Positions 55,745 through 64,000 of a stretch of DNA of 64,000 nt are shown here, in pieces. The notes under the pieces are model-generated. The model was not told the DNA's origin. It saw only the letters and a list, made by a program, of their open reading frames with translations, and did no database searches. Source of the DNA: an uncultured SAR86 cluster bacterium (GTDB lineage: Bacteria > Pseudomonadota > Gammaproteobacteria > Magnimaribacterales > D2472); contig CACHII010000001.1 in NCBI GenBank assembly GCA_902579825.1, positions 1-64,000 of the forward strand, given 5' to 3'. The stretch's first letter is position 1; each line of letters begins with the position of its first letter. Made by a program: the position numbers and the translations under genes.

Positions 55745-56089
55745 ATGAAATCAAAACTAGAAAAAATTGCAATTTTTATTCATTGGTCAGCACATTTAAT
55801 TGGTATTTGTACTTTAATTCTGCTTACTCCGATGTTTTGGGTGCCGAGTACGCGTGTAAAGTTAGATTTTCCATTTAATAATTTATTAGAGATATTGTTT
55901 TGGTATCTTGTAATCTTCGCGATTTGTTATTGGCTTTATTCAGCAATCGGAGGACTTATTAGGTTCATACTGACTGGCAAATTATTATTATTTCCATGGA
56001 AAAAACATAGATTTGAAAAACCAGTAATATGGACTATATGCATCTCTGTAATATATATGGCGTTGCTTTATGCTTATGGAGAATTTTGA
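55745..56089 (+). CDS. Hypothetical membrane protein
   Basis: A 114-residue protein with three predicted helices (about 14-31, 47-75, 92-110) and basic loops (FPWKKHRFEKP). It ends 1 nt before inverted element B. No family recognised. GGGAT near the start is a possible ribosome site. Confidence 0.65.
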   Translation: MKSKLEKIAIFIHWSAHLIGICTLILLTPMFWVPSTRVKLDFPFNNLLEILFWYLVIFAICYWLYSAIGGLIRFILTGKLLLFPWKKHRFEKPVIWTICISVIYMALLYAYGEF

Positions 56090-56090
56090 T

Positions 56091-56128
56091 AGGTTCTTCC
56101 TAGCCATTTCCTTCGGGTAATTCGCGAC
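56091..56128 (-). repeat. Inverted element, copy B
   Basis: Read on the minus strand, GTCGCGAATTACCC then, after a variable stretch, GGCTAGGAAGAACCT: the inverted partner of 55195-55233. It starts 1 nt after a membrane protein gene and lies 157 nt before tRNA-Ser. Confidence 0.55.
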
Positions 56129-56260
56129 CCTATTCATTGTCTAGCGATAGAATCAAAAAAACGATGTCATGTCCACTATTTAATACCCTATGGCTCATTG
56201 CATAATCTAGGTATATATCTTTTTAGGGCAAATTGAAACGGATTGTAATTTAACGGAAAT

Positions 56261-56275
56261 GCCTTAGAATAAGGC
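56261..56275. other. Small hairpin upstream of tRNA-Ser
   Basis: GCCTTA-GAA-TAAGGC, a 6-bp inverted repeat 10 nt before the tRNA. It could be a weak terminator or part of tRNA precursor processing. The rest of 56129-56260 shows nothing I can name. Confidence 0.3.
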
Positions 56276-56285
56276 TTCTAAAACA

Positions 56286-56377
56286 GGAGGGATGGCAGAG
56301 TCTGGTTTATTGTAGCGGTCTTGAAAACCGTCGTGCCTTCATCGGCACCGTGGGTTCGAATCCCACTCCCTCCGCCA
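56286..56377 (+). tRNA. tRNA-Ser (anticodon UGA)
   Basis: A 92-nt class II tRNA. Acceptor GGAGGGA (56286-56292) pairs with TCCCTCC (56367-56373), followed by G and an encoded CCA. The anticodon stem GCGGT/ACCGT holds loop CTTGAAA, anticodon TGA at 56322-56324. A long variable arm and the T loop GGTTCGAATCC are present. It decodes UCA-type serine codons and is the substrate of the serS product in this window. The CCA is encoded, as in most gammaproteobacteria. Confidence 0.97.
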
Positions 56378-56384
56378 TAATATT

Positions 56385-56795
56385 ATGAGTGATAATCTTT
56401 CTAAAATTTTTAATGAAATACCAAAGTTTCTTGCTATTTTGGGTTATCAAAATTGTTATCACGATGAACAATCAGATGAATGGGTTGTTGAGTATTTGCC
56501 ATCAGAGGATTTAACACATTCAAATGGAACGGTTGTGCAGGGTGGTTTTGTTTCAGGCATGGTTGATTCAGCTATGTCTCAGTTTTTAATTTATTTATCA
56601 AAAGGCAAAGAGTTACCTTTAACTCTAGATTTAGATGTAAAATTTTTAAAACCATGTGTACCAAATATATTAGTTAAAGCAACAGGAAAAATTGTAAGAA
56701 AAGGAAAATCAGTTGTTTTTACTTCTGGTGAACTTCATCAAGATAATAAGCTTATAGCTATCGCATCAGCTACAAATAAGATTATCGTTTTATAG
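56385..56795 (+). CDS. PaaI/hotdog-fold acyl-CoA thioesterase
   Basis: A 136-residue hotdog protein. GTVVQGGFVSGMVDSAM (about 49-65) is the catalytic loop and helix; the usual HGG is QGG here, while the active Asp (Asp62) is kept. LDLDVKFLKPC and GKIVRKGKSVVFTSGEL complete the fold. It would hydrolyse an acyl-CoA in the cytoplasm. It starts 7 nt after the tRNA and is first in a five-gene run with an HD protein, two hydrolases and an MFS carrier. Confidence 0.88.
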   Translation: MSDNLSKIFNEIPKFLAILGYQNCYHDEQSDEWVVEYLPSEDLTHSNGTVVQGGFVSGMVDSAMSQFLIYLSKGKELPLTLDLDVKFLKPCVPNILVKATGKIVRKGKSVVFTSGELHQDNKLIAIASATNKIIVL

Positions 56796-56816
56796 ATTTT
56801 ACGCTATAATTTTTGT

Positions 56817-57389
56817 ATGGCTGAACAAAGAGCAAAATTCACACAAATGAAAGATGGAGATGCTGAAGATTACTCCATCATAGCTGCAAGTAATGCTAAA
56901 GATTACGACCATTTAGCTGATAAAGTTATCACTCATCTTAAAATGCTTAAAAATGACTTTGGCGGCTTTCAGGTTGATCGTTTGACTCATTCATTACAAA
57001 CAGCTACAAGAGCATATAGAGATGGCAGAGATAATGAATATGTCGTATGTGCCTTAATACATGATATTGGTGATAATTTAGCACCAGCAAATCATGCTGA
57101 ATTCGCAGCAACAATTTTGAAGCCATTTGTTTCTGAAGAAAATTATTGGATTGTCAAACATCATGGTATTTTTCAAGGCTATTACTTTTTTGAATTTTTA
57201 GGTCTTGATAAAAATATGCGGGATAACTTTATAGACAACCCTTATTATGAAAGTTGTCGAGAATTTTGTGAAAAATATGATCAGAATAGTTTTGATCCTA
57301 ACTATGACATCCTTGATCTTGAGTTCTTCTTACCAATGGTTAAGGAGCTATTTAAAAAACCAAAACGGTCTATTTACTTACAGTCCTAA
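56817..57389 (+). CDS. HD-domain protein, possibly PhnZ/MIOX-like di-iron oxygenase
   Basis: A 190-residue HD-fold protein. Metal ligands are suggested by RLTHSLQTA (His58), ALIHDIGD (His82-Asp83), ANHAEFA (His93) and VKHHGIFQGYYF (His115/116). The HSLQ start and the extra His after HD resemble PhnZ and related mixed-valence di-iron oxygenases rather than simple phosphohydrolases. It is followed after no gap by the DUF3089 gene. Whether it oxidises or hydrolyses cannot be told; a phosphonate link is possible but nothing else of that pathway is here. Confidence 0.78.
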   Translation: MAEQRAKFTQMKDGDAEDYSIIAASNAKDYDHLADKVITHLKMLKNDFGGFQVDRLTHSLQTATRAYRDGRDNEYVVCALIHDIGDNLAPANHAEFAATILKPFVSEENYWIVKHHGIFQGYYFFEFLGLDKNMRDNFIDNPYYESCREFCEKYDQNSFDPNYDILDLEFFLPMVKELFKKPKRSIYLQS

Positions 57390-58481
57390 ATGTCAGAAAA
57401 CTATTTTTCTGAGTTCTTAGAACTTATAAAACCTGAATCAGATTTTGATAATACTGAAACTCCACAAGCTCCAGACTATTCAGATCTGAAATTTTGGGCA
57501 GCAACACCCAATATAGATGGTCAACAATTTTATCTACCAGATGCATCTTTTGTTGCAAGTAAAGATAATCATGTGGATGTTTTTTATATTCATCCTACTG
57601 GGTATTATGAAAAAACTTGGAATTCAAATATGGATAAAAATAAATCAGCATTTGAACGTACCGAAATAACGTTAGGTAATCAGGCTTCTGCTTTCAATGG
57701 ATCATGTAATATTTATGCCCCTGAATATAGACAAGCTACGTATTATTCATTTTTTGATAAAGATAAAAATGGTAGAAAGGCTCTTGATCTAGCATATAAA
57801 GATATTGAAGCAGCCTTTGATTATTTTATTGAAGAGTTTAATCAGAATAGACCTTTTATAATTGCTGCTCATAGTCAAGGAGCTCTTTTAGCTCAAAGGT
57901 TGCTTAATCGAAAGATAAATAACGCAAGGGCACAAGAAAGATTTATTTGTGCATATGTAATTGGATATATGATTCCGGATAAATATTATGATGATTTATT
58001 TCCGAATATAAAAATGTCAGAAACATATAATGATACAAATTGTATTATTTCATGGTCTACGGTAGTTGAAGGATTTAAAAGAAATAGTGAAAAAACTTTA
58101 TTCTGGAAGCCAGATGGTTGGAGTATTGAATTGATGAGTCAAAAAGTAATATCAATAAATCCTTTTTCATGGACAAGAGATTCATCATGGCATGAAGACA
58201 AATCAAACATATCAATAATCAATAAAGCTCAAAATTATGACTTTACAGATAGGCTAAGAAAAGAGCATACTGGTGCAAAAAAATCTATTGGTCTAACAAG
58301 ACTTCAAGAATTTAGAACATCTTTAAATGCTAAATCAGGTCTTATTGAGGCTAAAGGACCTTTAATAAAAAATATCGAAAAAATGAAATTTTTTAATGGA
58401 GATCTTCATTCATTTGATGTGATGTTATTTTGGGGCACATTGAGGCAAAATGTTAAAGACAGAATCGATGCGTTTTTATAA
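57390..58481 (+). CDS. DUF3089 alpha/beta hydrolase
   Basis: A 363-residue protein of the DUF3089 family. DVFYIHPTGYY (about 63-73), NIYAPEYRQATYYSF (about 109-123) and the nucleophile elbow AAHSQGA with Ser162 are typical; the catalytic His lies in GDLHSFDVMLFW near the end. It abuts the HD gene (stop and start adjacent) and overlaps the next hydrolase by 14 nt. Substrate unknown, and no signal peptide seen. Confidence 0.87.
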   Translation: MSENYFSEFLELIKPESDFDNTETPQAPDYSDLKFWAATPNIDGQQFYLPDASFVASKDNHVDVFYIHPTGYYEKTWNSNMDKNKSAFERTEITLGNQASAFNGSCNIYAPEYRQATYYSFFDKDKNGRKALDLAYKDIEAAFDYFIEEFNQNRPFIIAAHSQGALLAQRLLNRKINNARAQERFICAYVIGYMIPDKYYDDLFPNIKMSETYNDTNCIISWSTVVEGFKRNSEKTLFWKPDGWSIELMSQKVISINPFSWTRDSSWHEDKSNISIINKAQNYDFTDRLRKEHTGAKKSIGLTRLQEFRTSLNAKSGLIEAKGPLIKNIEKMKFFNGDLHSFDVMLFWGTLRQNVKDRIDAFL

Positions 58482-59454
58482 AACTATTTTTGTATTATTA
58501 ATTATGTTAACAAATTCAAAACTGTTCTCTTACGAAGAAGGTATTGCTCCCAGTGGCGATCTTGAAATTTATTATCGCGATTATGGACCCAAAGATGGTG
58601 AACCTATTTTATTGGTGCAAGGCATTGGCGGGCAGTTAATTAATTGGCCTGAGCATATTATAGATTTCTTGCTTGAAAATAATTTTAGACCTATTGTATA
58701 TGACAACAGAGATACAGGCTTATCTTCACGGATACCGAGTGACTCTTTTTACGATGAAAAACGCCATAACACAATAGTTAGGAATTACATTAGATATTAT
58801 TTAAGATTACCAATTAAGGCAGATTACACACTTGATGATATGGCTGTTGATGGAATTTCAGTTTTAGACAAATTAAACATTCCTGAGGCTCACATTTTAG
58901 GAGTATCTATGGGTGGAATGATAGCTCAAATTATGGTCTCCTCATACCCTGAGAGAACTAAGACATTTACACTAATTTCATCAACTGCTTCAACACCCTC
59001 ACCATTTAATGGACCAACAAGGAAAGTAAGAAAAATATTAATGGATAGGACAAAAAATCCAAATTCAACAATTGACGAAAGAGTGACAAGAAGTAGAAAA
59101 ATTTTCACAGAAATTGGATATCAAGGCATAGATTTAAATACTGAGGAATTTTATAACAATGTATCAACATCGATCGAAAGAGGTGGTAATGATGATACTG
59201 GATTTGGAAGACAACTCAATGCAATTTTAGGTTCTCAAAATAGAATTGACAAAGTAAAGTCTATTTCAGAACCTACTCTCATTATTCATGGGTTAGAGGA
59301 TCCACTCATTAAAGTAAAAAATGCTTATAGATTAAACAAGCTTATAAAAACAAGTAAATTGATAATTATTAATGACATGCGTCATTTAATAGAGCCTCCT
59401 GTTTTTGATCAATTTAAAGAAGATCTTTTAGAACATTTAAGAACAAATAAATAA
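58468..59454 (+). CDS. Alpha/beta hydrolase, exported
   Basis: A 328-residue hydrolase with a signal peptide (about 1-20, MRFYKTIFVLLIMLTNS). The start is taken at ATG 58468; an in-frame ATG 18 nt earlier would lengthen the signal. QGIGGQLINW (about 50-59) gives the oxyanion loop, YDNRDTGLS follows, nucleophile Ser147 is in GVSMGG, and the His is in NDMRHLIEPP. It overlaps both neighbours (14 nt and 1 nt, TAATG). A periplasmic esterase or lactonase is likely. Confidence 0.88.
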   Translation: MRFYKTIFVLLIMLTNSKLFSYEEGIAPSGDLEIYYRDYGPKDGEPILLVQGIGGQLINWPEHIIDFLLENNFRPIVYDNRDTGLSSRIPSDSFYDEKRHNTIVRNYIRYYLRLPIKADYTLDDMAVDGISVLDKLNIPEAHILGVSMGGMIAQIMVSSYPERTKTFTLISSTASTPSPFNGPTRKVRKILMDRTKNPNSTIDERVTRSRKIFTEIGYQGIDLNTEEFYNNVSTSIERGGNDDTGFGRQLNAILGSQNRIDKVKSISEPTLIIHGLEDPLIKVKNAYRLNKLIKTSKLIIINDMRHLIEPPVFDQFKEDLLEHLRTNK

Positions 59455-60881
59455 TGCTTACAAATAAATTTAAAATCAACTATTCAGTTGGTTCTATACC
59501 AAATGGTATAAAGACAGATACCTTTACATTTTTTTTATTATTTTTTTATAGCAACATAATTGGTCTCAATCCAGGTTTGGCTGGCACTGCAATATTTATT
59601 GCTCTATGTGTTGATGCTTTTACGGATCCTTTAATGGGAACAATATCTGATAGAACAAACACATCATTTGGAAGGCGACATCCATATATGTTTATTTCTT
59701 TTATTCCTATGTCTCTCGGTTATATATTACTCTTTGCACCAAGGCAGAACTGGGATATGTCTCAATCAGACTTATTTATTTGGATGACCATTTTCACCAT
59801 TTTAACAAGAATTGGTATGACACTTTTTGATATACCACATAGAGCATTTGGTGGTGAGATTACTAAAAATTACAAAGAAAGAACTCTTTTAATGTCATGG
59901 AGGGAGATGTTTGCTTGGGTAGCAGGGCTGAGCAATGCCTTTCTAGGGTATGGTGTATTTTTTGCATCAACAAATGAATTTCCTCAAGGACAATTAAATC
60001 CAGATGCATGGTTTCCATTTGCTGTTACTGGTGCATTAATCATGATTTTTAGTGTCCTATATTCATCTTTATCAACTAAAAGTGAAATAGATTTATTATC
60101 AAAGTGGTCAGGATCAATAACATTATCAGCAATTCTAAAAGAGCTTAAAATAGCATTAGGAAATAAATCTTTCTTGATATTTTTCTTTGGAAATTTATTT
60201 CTATCATTATCGTGGGGGCTAGCAAATACGTTAACATTATTTGTAAATACGTATTTTTGGGAGTTTGAAGCGACTCAAATAAAATATTTTCTACCAATCT
60301 ATTTAGTTGCAACCCTTTTTGCATTTTATTTAACGCCCGTAATGGTTAATCTTTATGATAAAAGAATCATTGTCTTAGTATGTATAGGTGCGGTTGGATT
60401 ATTATCGCCAATGGCATTCATAATGTATAACTTAGGACTTACTCCAGAAAAAGGCTCTATGCAGTTAGTTTTTTTTATAAGCTCATTTTTATTATTTCTT
60501 ATCACATTTAACATTGTTGGGATAATGGTCCGAGATTCTATGATCGGTGACATTGCAGATGAAGTTGAGCTTCAAAGCGGAAAAAGACAAGAGGGTATCT
60601 TGTTTGCAGCTGTTGGGTTTATGCAGAAATTAAATGCTGGTTTAGGATCATTTTTTGCAGGACTAGTGTTAAATTTTATTAATTTTGACAGAGCAAATCA
60701 TACAGCAGAACAAGCCTATTCATTAGCCTTTGTTCAAGGACCAATGACAACCATTTTGATGATAGTTCCAATTATAATTTTCTATAACTACACCTTGTCT
60801 GCAAAAAGACATCAGGAAATACTAACATCCTTATATAGTGATGAAGAATTAAAGCCACAAAATCATCCTAGTAGGTGGTAA
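59454..60881 (+). CDS. MFS transporter, GPH/sugar:cation symporter type
   Basis: A 475-residue carrier with about twelve helices. The MFS_2 pattern is clear: DAFTDPLMGTISDRTNTSFGRRHPYMF (about 50-76) and a DIPHRAFGGEIT stretch (about 124-135) where melibiose-type carriers have YxxLxxE. It shares one base with the hydrolase stop (TAATG) and ends the five-gene operon. The substrate is unknown; glycosides or related compounds are usual for the family. It ends 11 nt before the convergent DUF349 gene. Confidence 0.9.
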   Translation: MLTNKFKINYSVGSIPNGIKTDTFTFFLLFFYSNIIGLNPGLAGTAIFIALCVDAFTDPLMGTISDRTNTSFGRRHPYMFISFIPMSLGYILLFAPRQNWDMSQSDLFIWMTIFTILTRIGMTLFDIPHRAFGGEITKNYKERTLLMSWREMFAWVAGLSNAFLGYGVFFASTNEFPQGQLNPDAWFPFAVTGALIMIFSVLYSSLSTKSEIDLLSKWSGSITLSAILKELKIALGNKSFLIFFFGNLFLSLSWGLANTLTLFVNTYFWEFEATQIKYFLPIYLVATLFAFYLTPVMVNLYDKRIIVLVCIGAVGLLSPMAFIMYNLGLTPEKGSMQLVFFISSFLLFLITFNIVGIMVRDSMIGDIADEVELQSGKRQEGILFAAVGFMQKLNAGLGSFFAGLVLNFINFDRANHTAEQAYSLAFVQGPMTTILMIVPIIIFYNYTLSAKRHQEILTSLYSDEELKPQNHPSRW

Positions 60882-60892
60882 GTAAATATTTA

Positions 60893-62317
60893 TTAAAGCA
60901 ATACTTCAATACACTTACAGATTCTTTTCCATAAATCATTATGTGATTTTTTAGCATCATTAATTGAAAAGTTTTTTATAAAATGAATTATCAATGAATC
61001 TACATCGTCTAGATTTGAATTATCATTTTTATTGAATTTATTACTTAATAACTCTAGTTGGATTTGATTTCGTATTTCTTGATCCTTTTTAAGTGATTCA
61101 ATGCCTGCTTTGACTTCAAGCTTTACACATACATAATTTAATTCTTTCAAATCTGACGCTTTATTATCAAATGAACTCTTTATTGAATCTATAAATATAT
61201 TTGGTGCATGATTGGTATCAATAATCTTATTCAAAATATCATATAGATCAATATAAGATTTAATTTTACTTTCTTTATTTAATAATTTGATTTTATTGAG
61301 TTCTTTTTTAATATCATTTTGTAATTTTTTATATTCATCTGAATTTTTAGCATGAATAATTTCTTTTAATGATTCATTTATTTCAGATATAGATATTTCC
61401 TCCTTATTTAGTTTTGAATTAAGATCTTTGATAGCAATAATTTCATTTTTTATTTTATCTTTCTTTTCAGCAAAAAATCTATCAGCACTTTTATTAAATA
61501 GATTCCATAATTTTTTTTCTTCTTTTCTACCTGCAGGACCAATTTTGGACCATTGATCTTTCAATTTTTTAAACTCTTGAATACACGATTCACTATCTTC
61601 GTGTTGAATTTCTTTTACTTTTTGTATCAAAGAGTTTTTAAGTTCTTTATTTATTTCTTCTTGTTTTTTAATTTCTTCATTTATTGGCTTTTTAGCTTCA
61701 AAATACATATTTTTTAACTTATCGAGATCTTCATTTTGAACTGGAGCATATTTTTTCCACTTTTGAAAAGTTTTTTGAAGATATGTAATAAGTTTTCTTG
61801 CGTCAGGCCAATTTTTCTTATTTGATTCAATAAAAATTATTATTTCGTCAATAATAACTTTACGTTGTTCAGCATTATTAATTTTAATTTGTTTGATTTC
61901 ATCAAAATATTCTTTGCAAGGCTCCCATGCTTTGTTGGTAAGCTCATTAAACTTTAACCATTGTGATTTAGATGCTGGCTTACTTGATAAATCTAACAAT
62001 TGCCATTGAGCTTGAATGTCATGAATTTCATGAGCATGTTTTTTTGGATCTTTGCTAGGATTTTTTGCTAAAGCATTAATTTTAGTAATTAAATTTTCTC
62101 TTTTGGGATTAGTTGCAAAGGATGAAATTTCATCAAAATATTTTGACTTGCTTATGGCAGCGTTTATTTTATGTCTAAGTTTATTTGGTATTTTTGTTAA
62201 AGATTTTGATTGTTTAATTACATTTCTTAAAATCTTTTGTGCATTTTTAATGGAACCATCAGAAAAAAGCTTTTCAGCATTTTCTAACTCTTTAAATAAA
62301 TGTTGACTAGTTTCCAC
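60893..62317 (-). CDS. DUF349-repeat protein
   Basis: A 474-residue, highly charged, largely helical protein with at least three DUF349 repeats (about 95-165, 170-215 and 245-290), each with a WKxxxx or W-basic core such as KDQWSKIGPAGRKEEKKLWNLF. Long Lys/Glu runs suggest coiled coils. No signal peptide or membrane segment. DUF349 proteins are cytoplasmic and of unknown role. It is divergent from trpS with 33 nt between. Confidence 0.82.
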   Translation of the reverse strand: METSQHLFKELENAEKLFSDGSIKNAQKILRNVIKQSKSLTKIPNKLRHKINAAISKSKYFDEISSFATNPKRENLITKINALAKNPSKDPKKHAHEIHDIQAQWQLLDLSSKPASKSQWLKFNELTNKAWEPCKEYFDEIKQIKINNAEQRKVIIDEIIIFIESNKKNWPDARKLITYLQKTFQKWKKYAPVQNEDLDKLKNMYFEAKKPINEEIKKQEEINKELKNSLIQKVKEIQHEDSESCIQEFKKLKDQWSKIGPAGRKEEKKLWNLFNKSADRFFAEKKDKIKNEIIAIKDLNSKLNKEEISISEINESLKEIIHAKNSDEYKKLQNDIKKELNKIKLLNKESKIKSYIDLYDILNKIIDTNHAPNIFIDSIKSSFDNKASDLKELNYVCVKLEVKAGIESLKKDQEIRNQIQLELLSNKFNKNDNSNLDDVDSLIIHFIKNFSINDAKKSHNDLWKRICKCIEVLL

Positions 62318-62350
62318 AATATTCTCTTATGAAGTTTATAATTATACTTC

Positions 62351-63343
62351 ATGAAAAAGCGTATTCTAACAGGAATTACCACAACAGGGACTCCACACAT
62401 AGGAAACTATATTGGTGCAATAAGACCAGCGGTAGAGTTGTCGTCCAACAATGATGAATCTTTTTTCTTTTTAGCAGACTATCACTCGATAATTAAAAAC
62501 CAAGATTCATCATCAATAAAAGAATCTGTAAAAGATATTGCTTTAGCGTGGCTTTCGTGTGGATTAGATCCAAAAAAAACATGTTTTTATAGACAGTCCG
62601 ATGTGCCTGAAATTATTGAATTAACTTGGATACTTAATTGTGTGACAGCAAAAGGGTTAATGAATAGAGCTCATGCATATAAAGCAGCTACAGCTTTAAA
62701 TGATAATGATCCGGATAAGGGTATAACAATGGGATTATTCTCATATCCCGTTTTAATGGCTGCTGACATACTTATATTTGATTCAACTCATGTGCCAGTG
62801 GGTTCTGATCAGATGCAACATCTTGAAATGACAAGAGATATAGCTGCTAGATTTAATCATTTATATAAACCATTATTTACTCTTCCCGAACCGATTATAG
62901 ACAATCATGAAAAGGTTGTGCCCGGTCTTGATGGAAGAAAAATGAGTAAATCTTATAACAATGTAATACCTTTATTAGGAAGTGATAAGAAACTTAAGAA
63001 ATCAATTATGAAAATTGTTACTAACTCTTTAGAACCTGGCGAACCCAAGAATTCAAATGACTGTACGGTATTTGAGCTATATAAATATTTTGCTAATGCA
63101 GATGAAATAAATGAATTTAAAACGGCCTATAAAGAGGGTATTTCATGGGGAGATGCAAAAGATAAACTTTTCAATATTATAAATGCTGAACTTATGCCCA
63201 TAAGATCTAAATATGAAGATCTAATTAATGATCAAGATTATTTAAATGATGTTTTAAATGATGGTGCTAAAAGAGCAAGGACTTTGGCCCAAGATAAAAT
63301 CGAAAAAGTTAAAGAAGTTATTGGATTAACAAAAATTTCTTAA
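62351..63343 (+). CDS. trpS: Tryptophanyl-tRNA synthetase
   Basis: A 330-residue class I synthetase charging tRNA-Trp. The HIGN motif is at 16-19 (TPHIGNYIG) and KMSKS at 197-201. GSDQMQHLEMTRDIA and the C-terminal anticodon region are normal. It shares one base with the MFS gene that follows (TAATG), an unusual partner. Confidence 0.97.
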   Translation: MKKRILTGITTTGTPHIGNYIGAIRPAVELSSNNDESFFFLADYHSIIKNQDSSSIKESVKDIALAWLSCGLDPKKTCFYRQSDVPEIIELTWILNCVTAKGLMNRAHAYKAATALNDNDPDKGITMGLFSYPVLMAADILIFDSTHVPVGSDQMQHLEMTRDIAARFNHLYKPLFTLPEPIIDNHEKVVPGLDGRKMSKSYNNVIPLLGSDKKLKKSIMKIVTNSLEPGEPKNSNDCTVFELYKYFANADEINEFKTAYKEGISWGDAKDKLFNIINAELMPIRSKYEDLINDQDYLNDVLNDGAKRARTLAQDKIEKVKEVIGLTKIS

Positions 63344-64000
63344 TGCATATTTCTTCGTCATCTTGGTTAAAATTTGGCCTGTTTACAGTAGGACTTGGTC
63401 AGTCTTTTGTTTTCGTTTTAGTTCCACCATTAGCAAGAGACTTAGGACTTTCAGAAATACAGACCTCTTCTGTCTTTGCAATATCTGCTATGGCATGGGC
63501 ATTGACAAGCGCCTATTGGGGTAGGGCAAGTGATAAATATGGTAGAAGAAATATAGCTATTCTTGGTTTGCTTGGTTACGCAATTTCATTAATAGCTCTA
63601 ATAACACCTTTATTTCTTATTGAGAAAAATCTTCTAAGTGTAACGCTATTATTTCCTGCATTAGTTCTTGGACGACTAATAAATGGTTTGGTTGGGTCTG
63701 CAACTAGACCTGCATCTTTTGCATATGTTGCTGATACCTCCTCAGAAGAAAAAAGAACCGTAAAATTTGCAAGACTTGAATCAAGCTTTTTACTAGGAAC
63801 TGTTGCAGGGCCTTTGCTAGGCGGTTTTTTATTTTTAATTTCAAATGAAACACCATTTTACTTATTTTCTTTTTTTGCATTAATTGCTGCTTTAGGAATT
63901 TATAAAGAACTAAAGCCCGTAAACGAAACTAAAGAAAAAACTGAAGGAAATAATAAAATTAGTTGGTATTCTAAATCAATTTATCCTTTCTTAATTTTTG
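63343..64000 (+). CDS. MFS transporter, cut off at the window end
   Basis: A frame of 219 residues still open at 64000. It begins MHISSSSWLKFGLFTVGLGQ and shows six hydrophobic helices, the MFS motif A WGRASDKYGRR (about 62-72) and GRLINGLVGSATRPAS. This is the drug-efflux (DHA1, TetA-like) layout. Only about half of a usual 400-residue carrier is seen. Start overlaps the trpS stop by one base. Confidence 0.85.
   Translation, partial: MHISSSSWLKFGLFTVGLGQSFVFVLVPPLARDLGLSEIQTSSVFAISAMAWALTSAYWGRASDKYGRRNIAILGLLGYAISLIALITPLFLIEKNLLSVTLLFPALVLGRLINGLVGSATRPASFAYVADTSSEEKRTVKFARLESSFLLGTVAGPLLGGFLFLISNETPFYLFSFFALIAALGIYKELKPVNETKEKTEGNNKISWYSKSIYPFLIF

Overview
The window looks like a stretch of chromosome from a streamlined, low-GC marine gammaproteobacterium, most likely of the SAR86 type. 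This is an inference from three things seen here: AT-rich, densely packed genes with tiny or overlapping gaps; four TonB-dependent receptors in 64 kb; and a gammaproteobacterial core order ftsK-lolA-crcB-serS. There is no transposase, integrase, CRISPR array or rRNA. One tRNA (Ser-UGA) is present. No gap without a gene exceeds 300 bases; the longest is the 254-base leader before the fourth receptor (44367-44620).

Region by region. 1-9250: a phosphorus region with an aquaporin-like channel, exopolyphosphatase and PPK2 kinase (one minus-strand operon), a Pit phosphate carrier, a TetR regulator, a TonB receptor and a beta-propeller phytase, then an epoxide hydrolase. 9321-13885: DedA/HIT operon, Atg22-like MFS carrier, glycerophosphodiesterase, acyltransferase. 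13894-16260: a nitrogen operon torF-glnK-amtB with a near-perfect sigma-54 promoter and a terminator. 16325-19154: SDR dehydrogenase, trxB, a YhdH/AcuI-type reductase and a 43-residue membrane protein. 19234-24595: ftsK-lolA-crcB-serS-phoD-like operon. 24739-30122: Oar-like TonB receptor, 2-oxoglutarate oxygenase and NupC nucleoside carrier. 30119-37411: TspO, a KAS-III-like synthase, hydrolases, a BCCT carrier, a PD-(D/E)XK exonuclease and a type-B carboxylesterase. 37478-49080: two paralogous modules, each a TonB receptor followed by a TPR-sulfotransferase, each with a BCCT carrier upstream on the minus strand. 49104-55087: MAPEG protein, gamma-glutamyltransferase, class V aminotransferase, MBL-like protein, secreted methyltransferase and SleB-like hydrolase. 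55087-56377: two small membrane proteins bracketed by an inverted pair of about 38-nt elements, beside tRNA-Ser. 56385-64000: thioesterase/HD/hydrolase/MFS operon, DUF349 protein, trpS and a cut-off MFS gene.

How it works together. Much of the window concerns scavenging: phosphorus (phytase with its receptor, Pit, polyphosphate enzymes, GDPD, PhoD-like), nitrogen (AmtB/GlnK, GGT), betaine-type solutes (two BCCT carriers), nucleosides (NupC) and unknown large substrates (TonB receptors). The strongest structural pattern is that all four receptor genes are followed, 17-19 nt after their stop codon, by a terminator-like hairpin, and the next same-strand gene starts 11-29 nt beyond the hairpin. 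This would give high receptor and low partner expression from one transcript. The duplicated receptor/TPR-sulfotransferase/BCCT module is the best candidate for an undescribed system.
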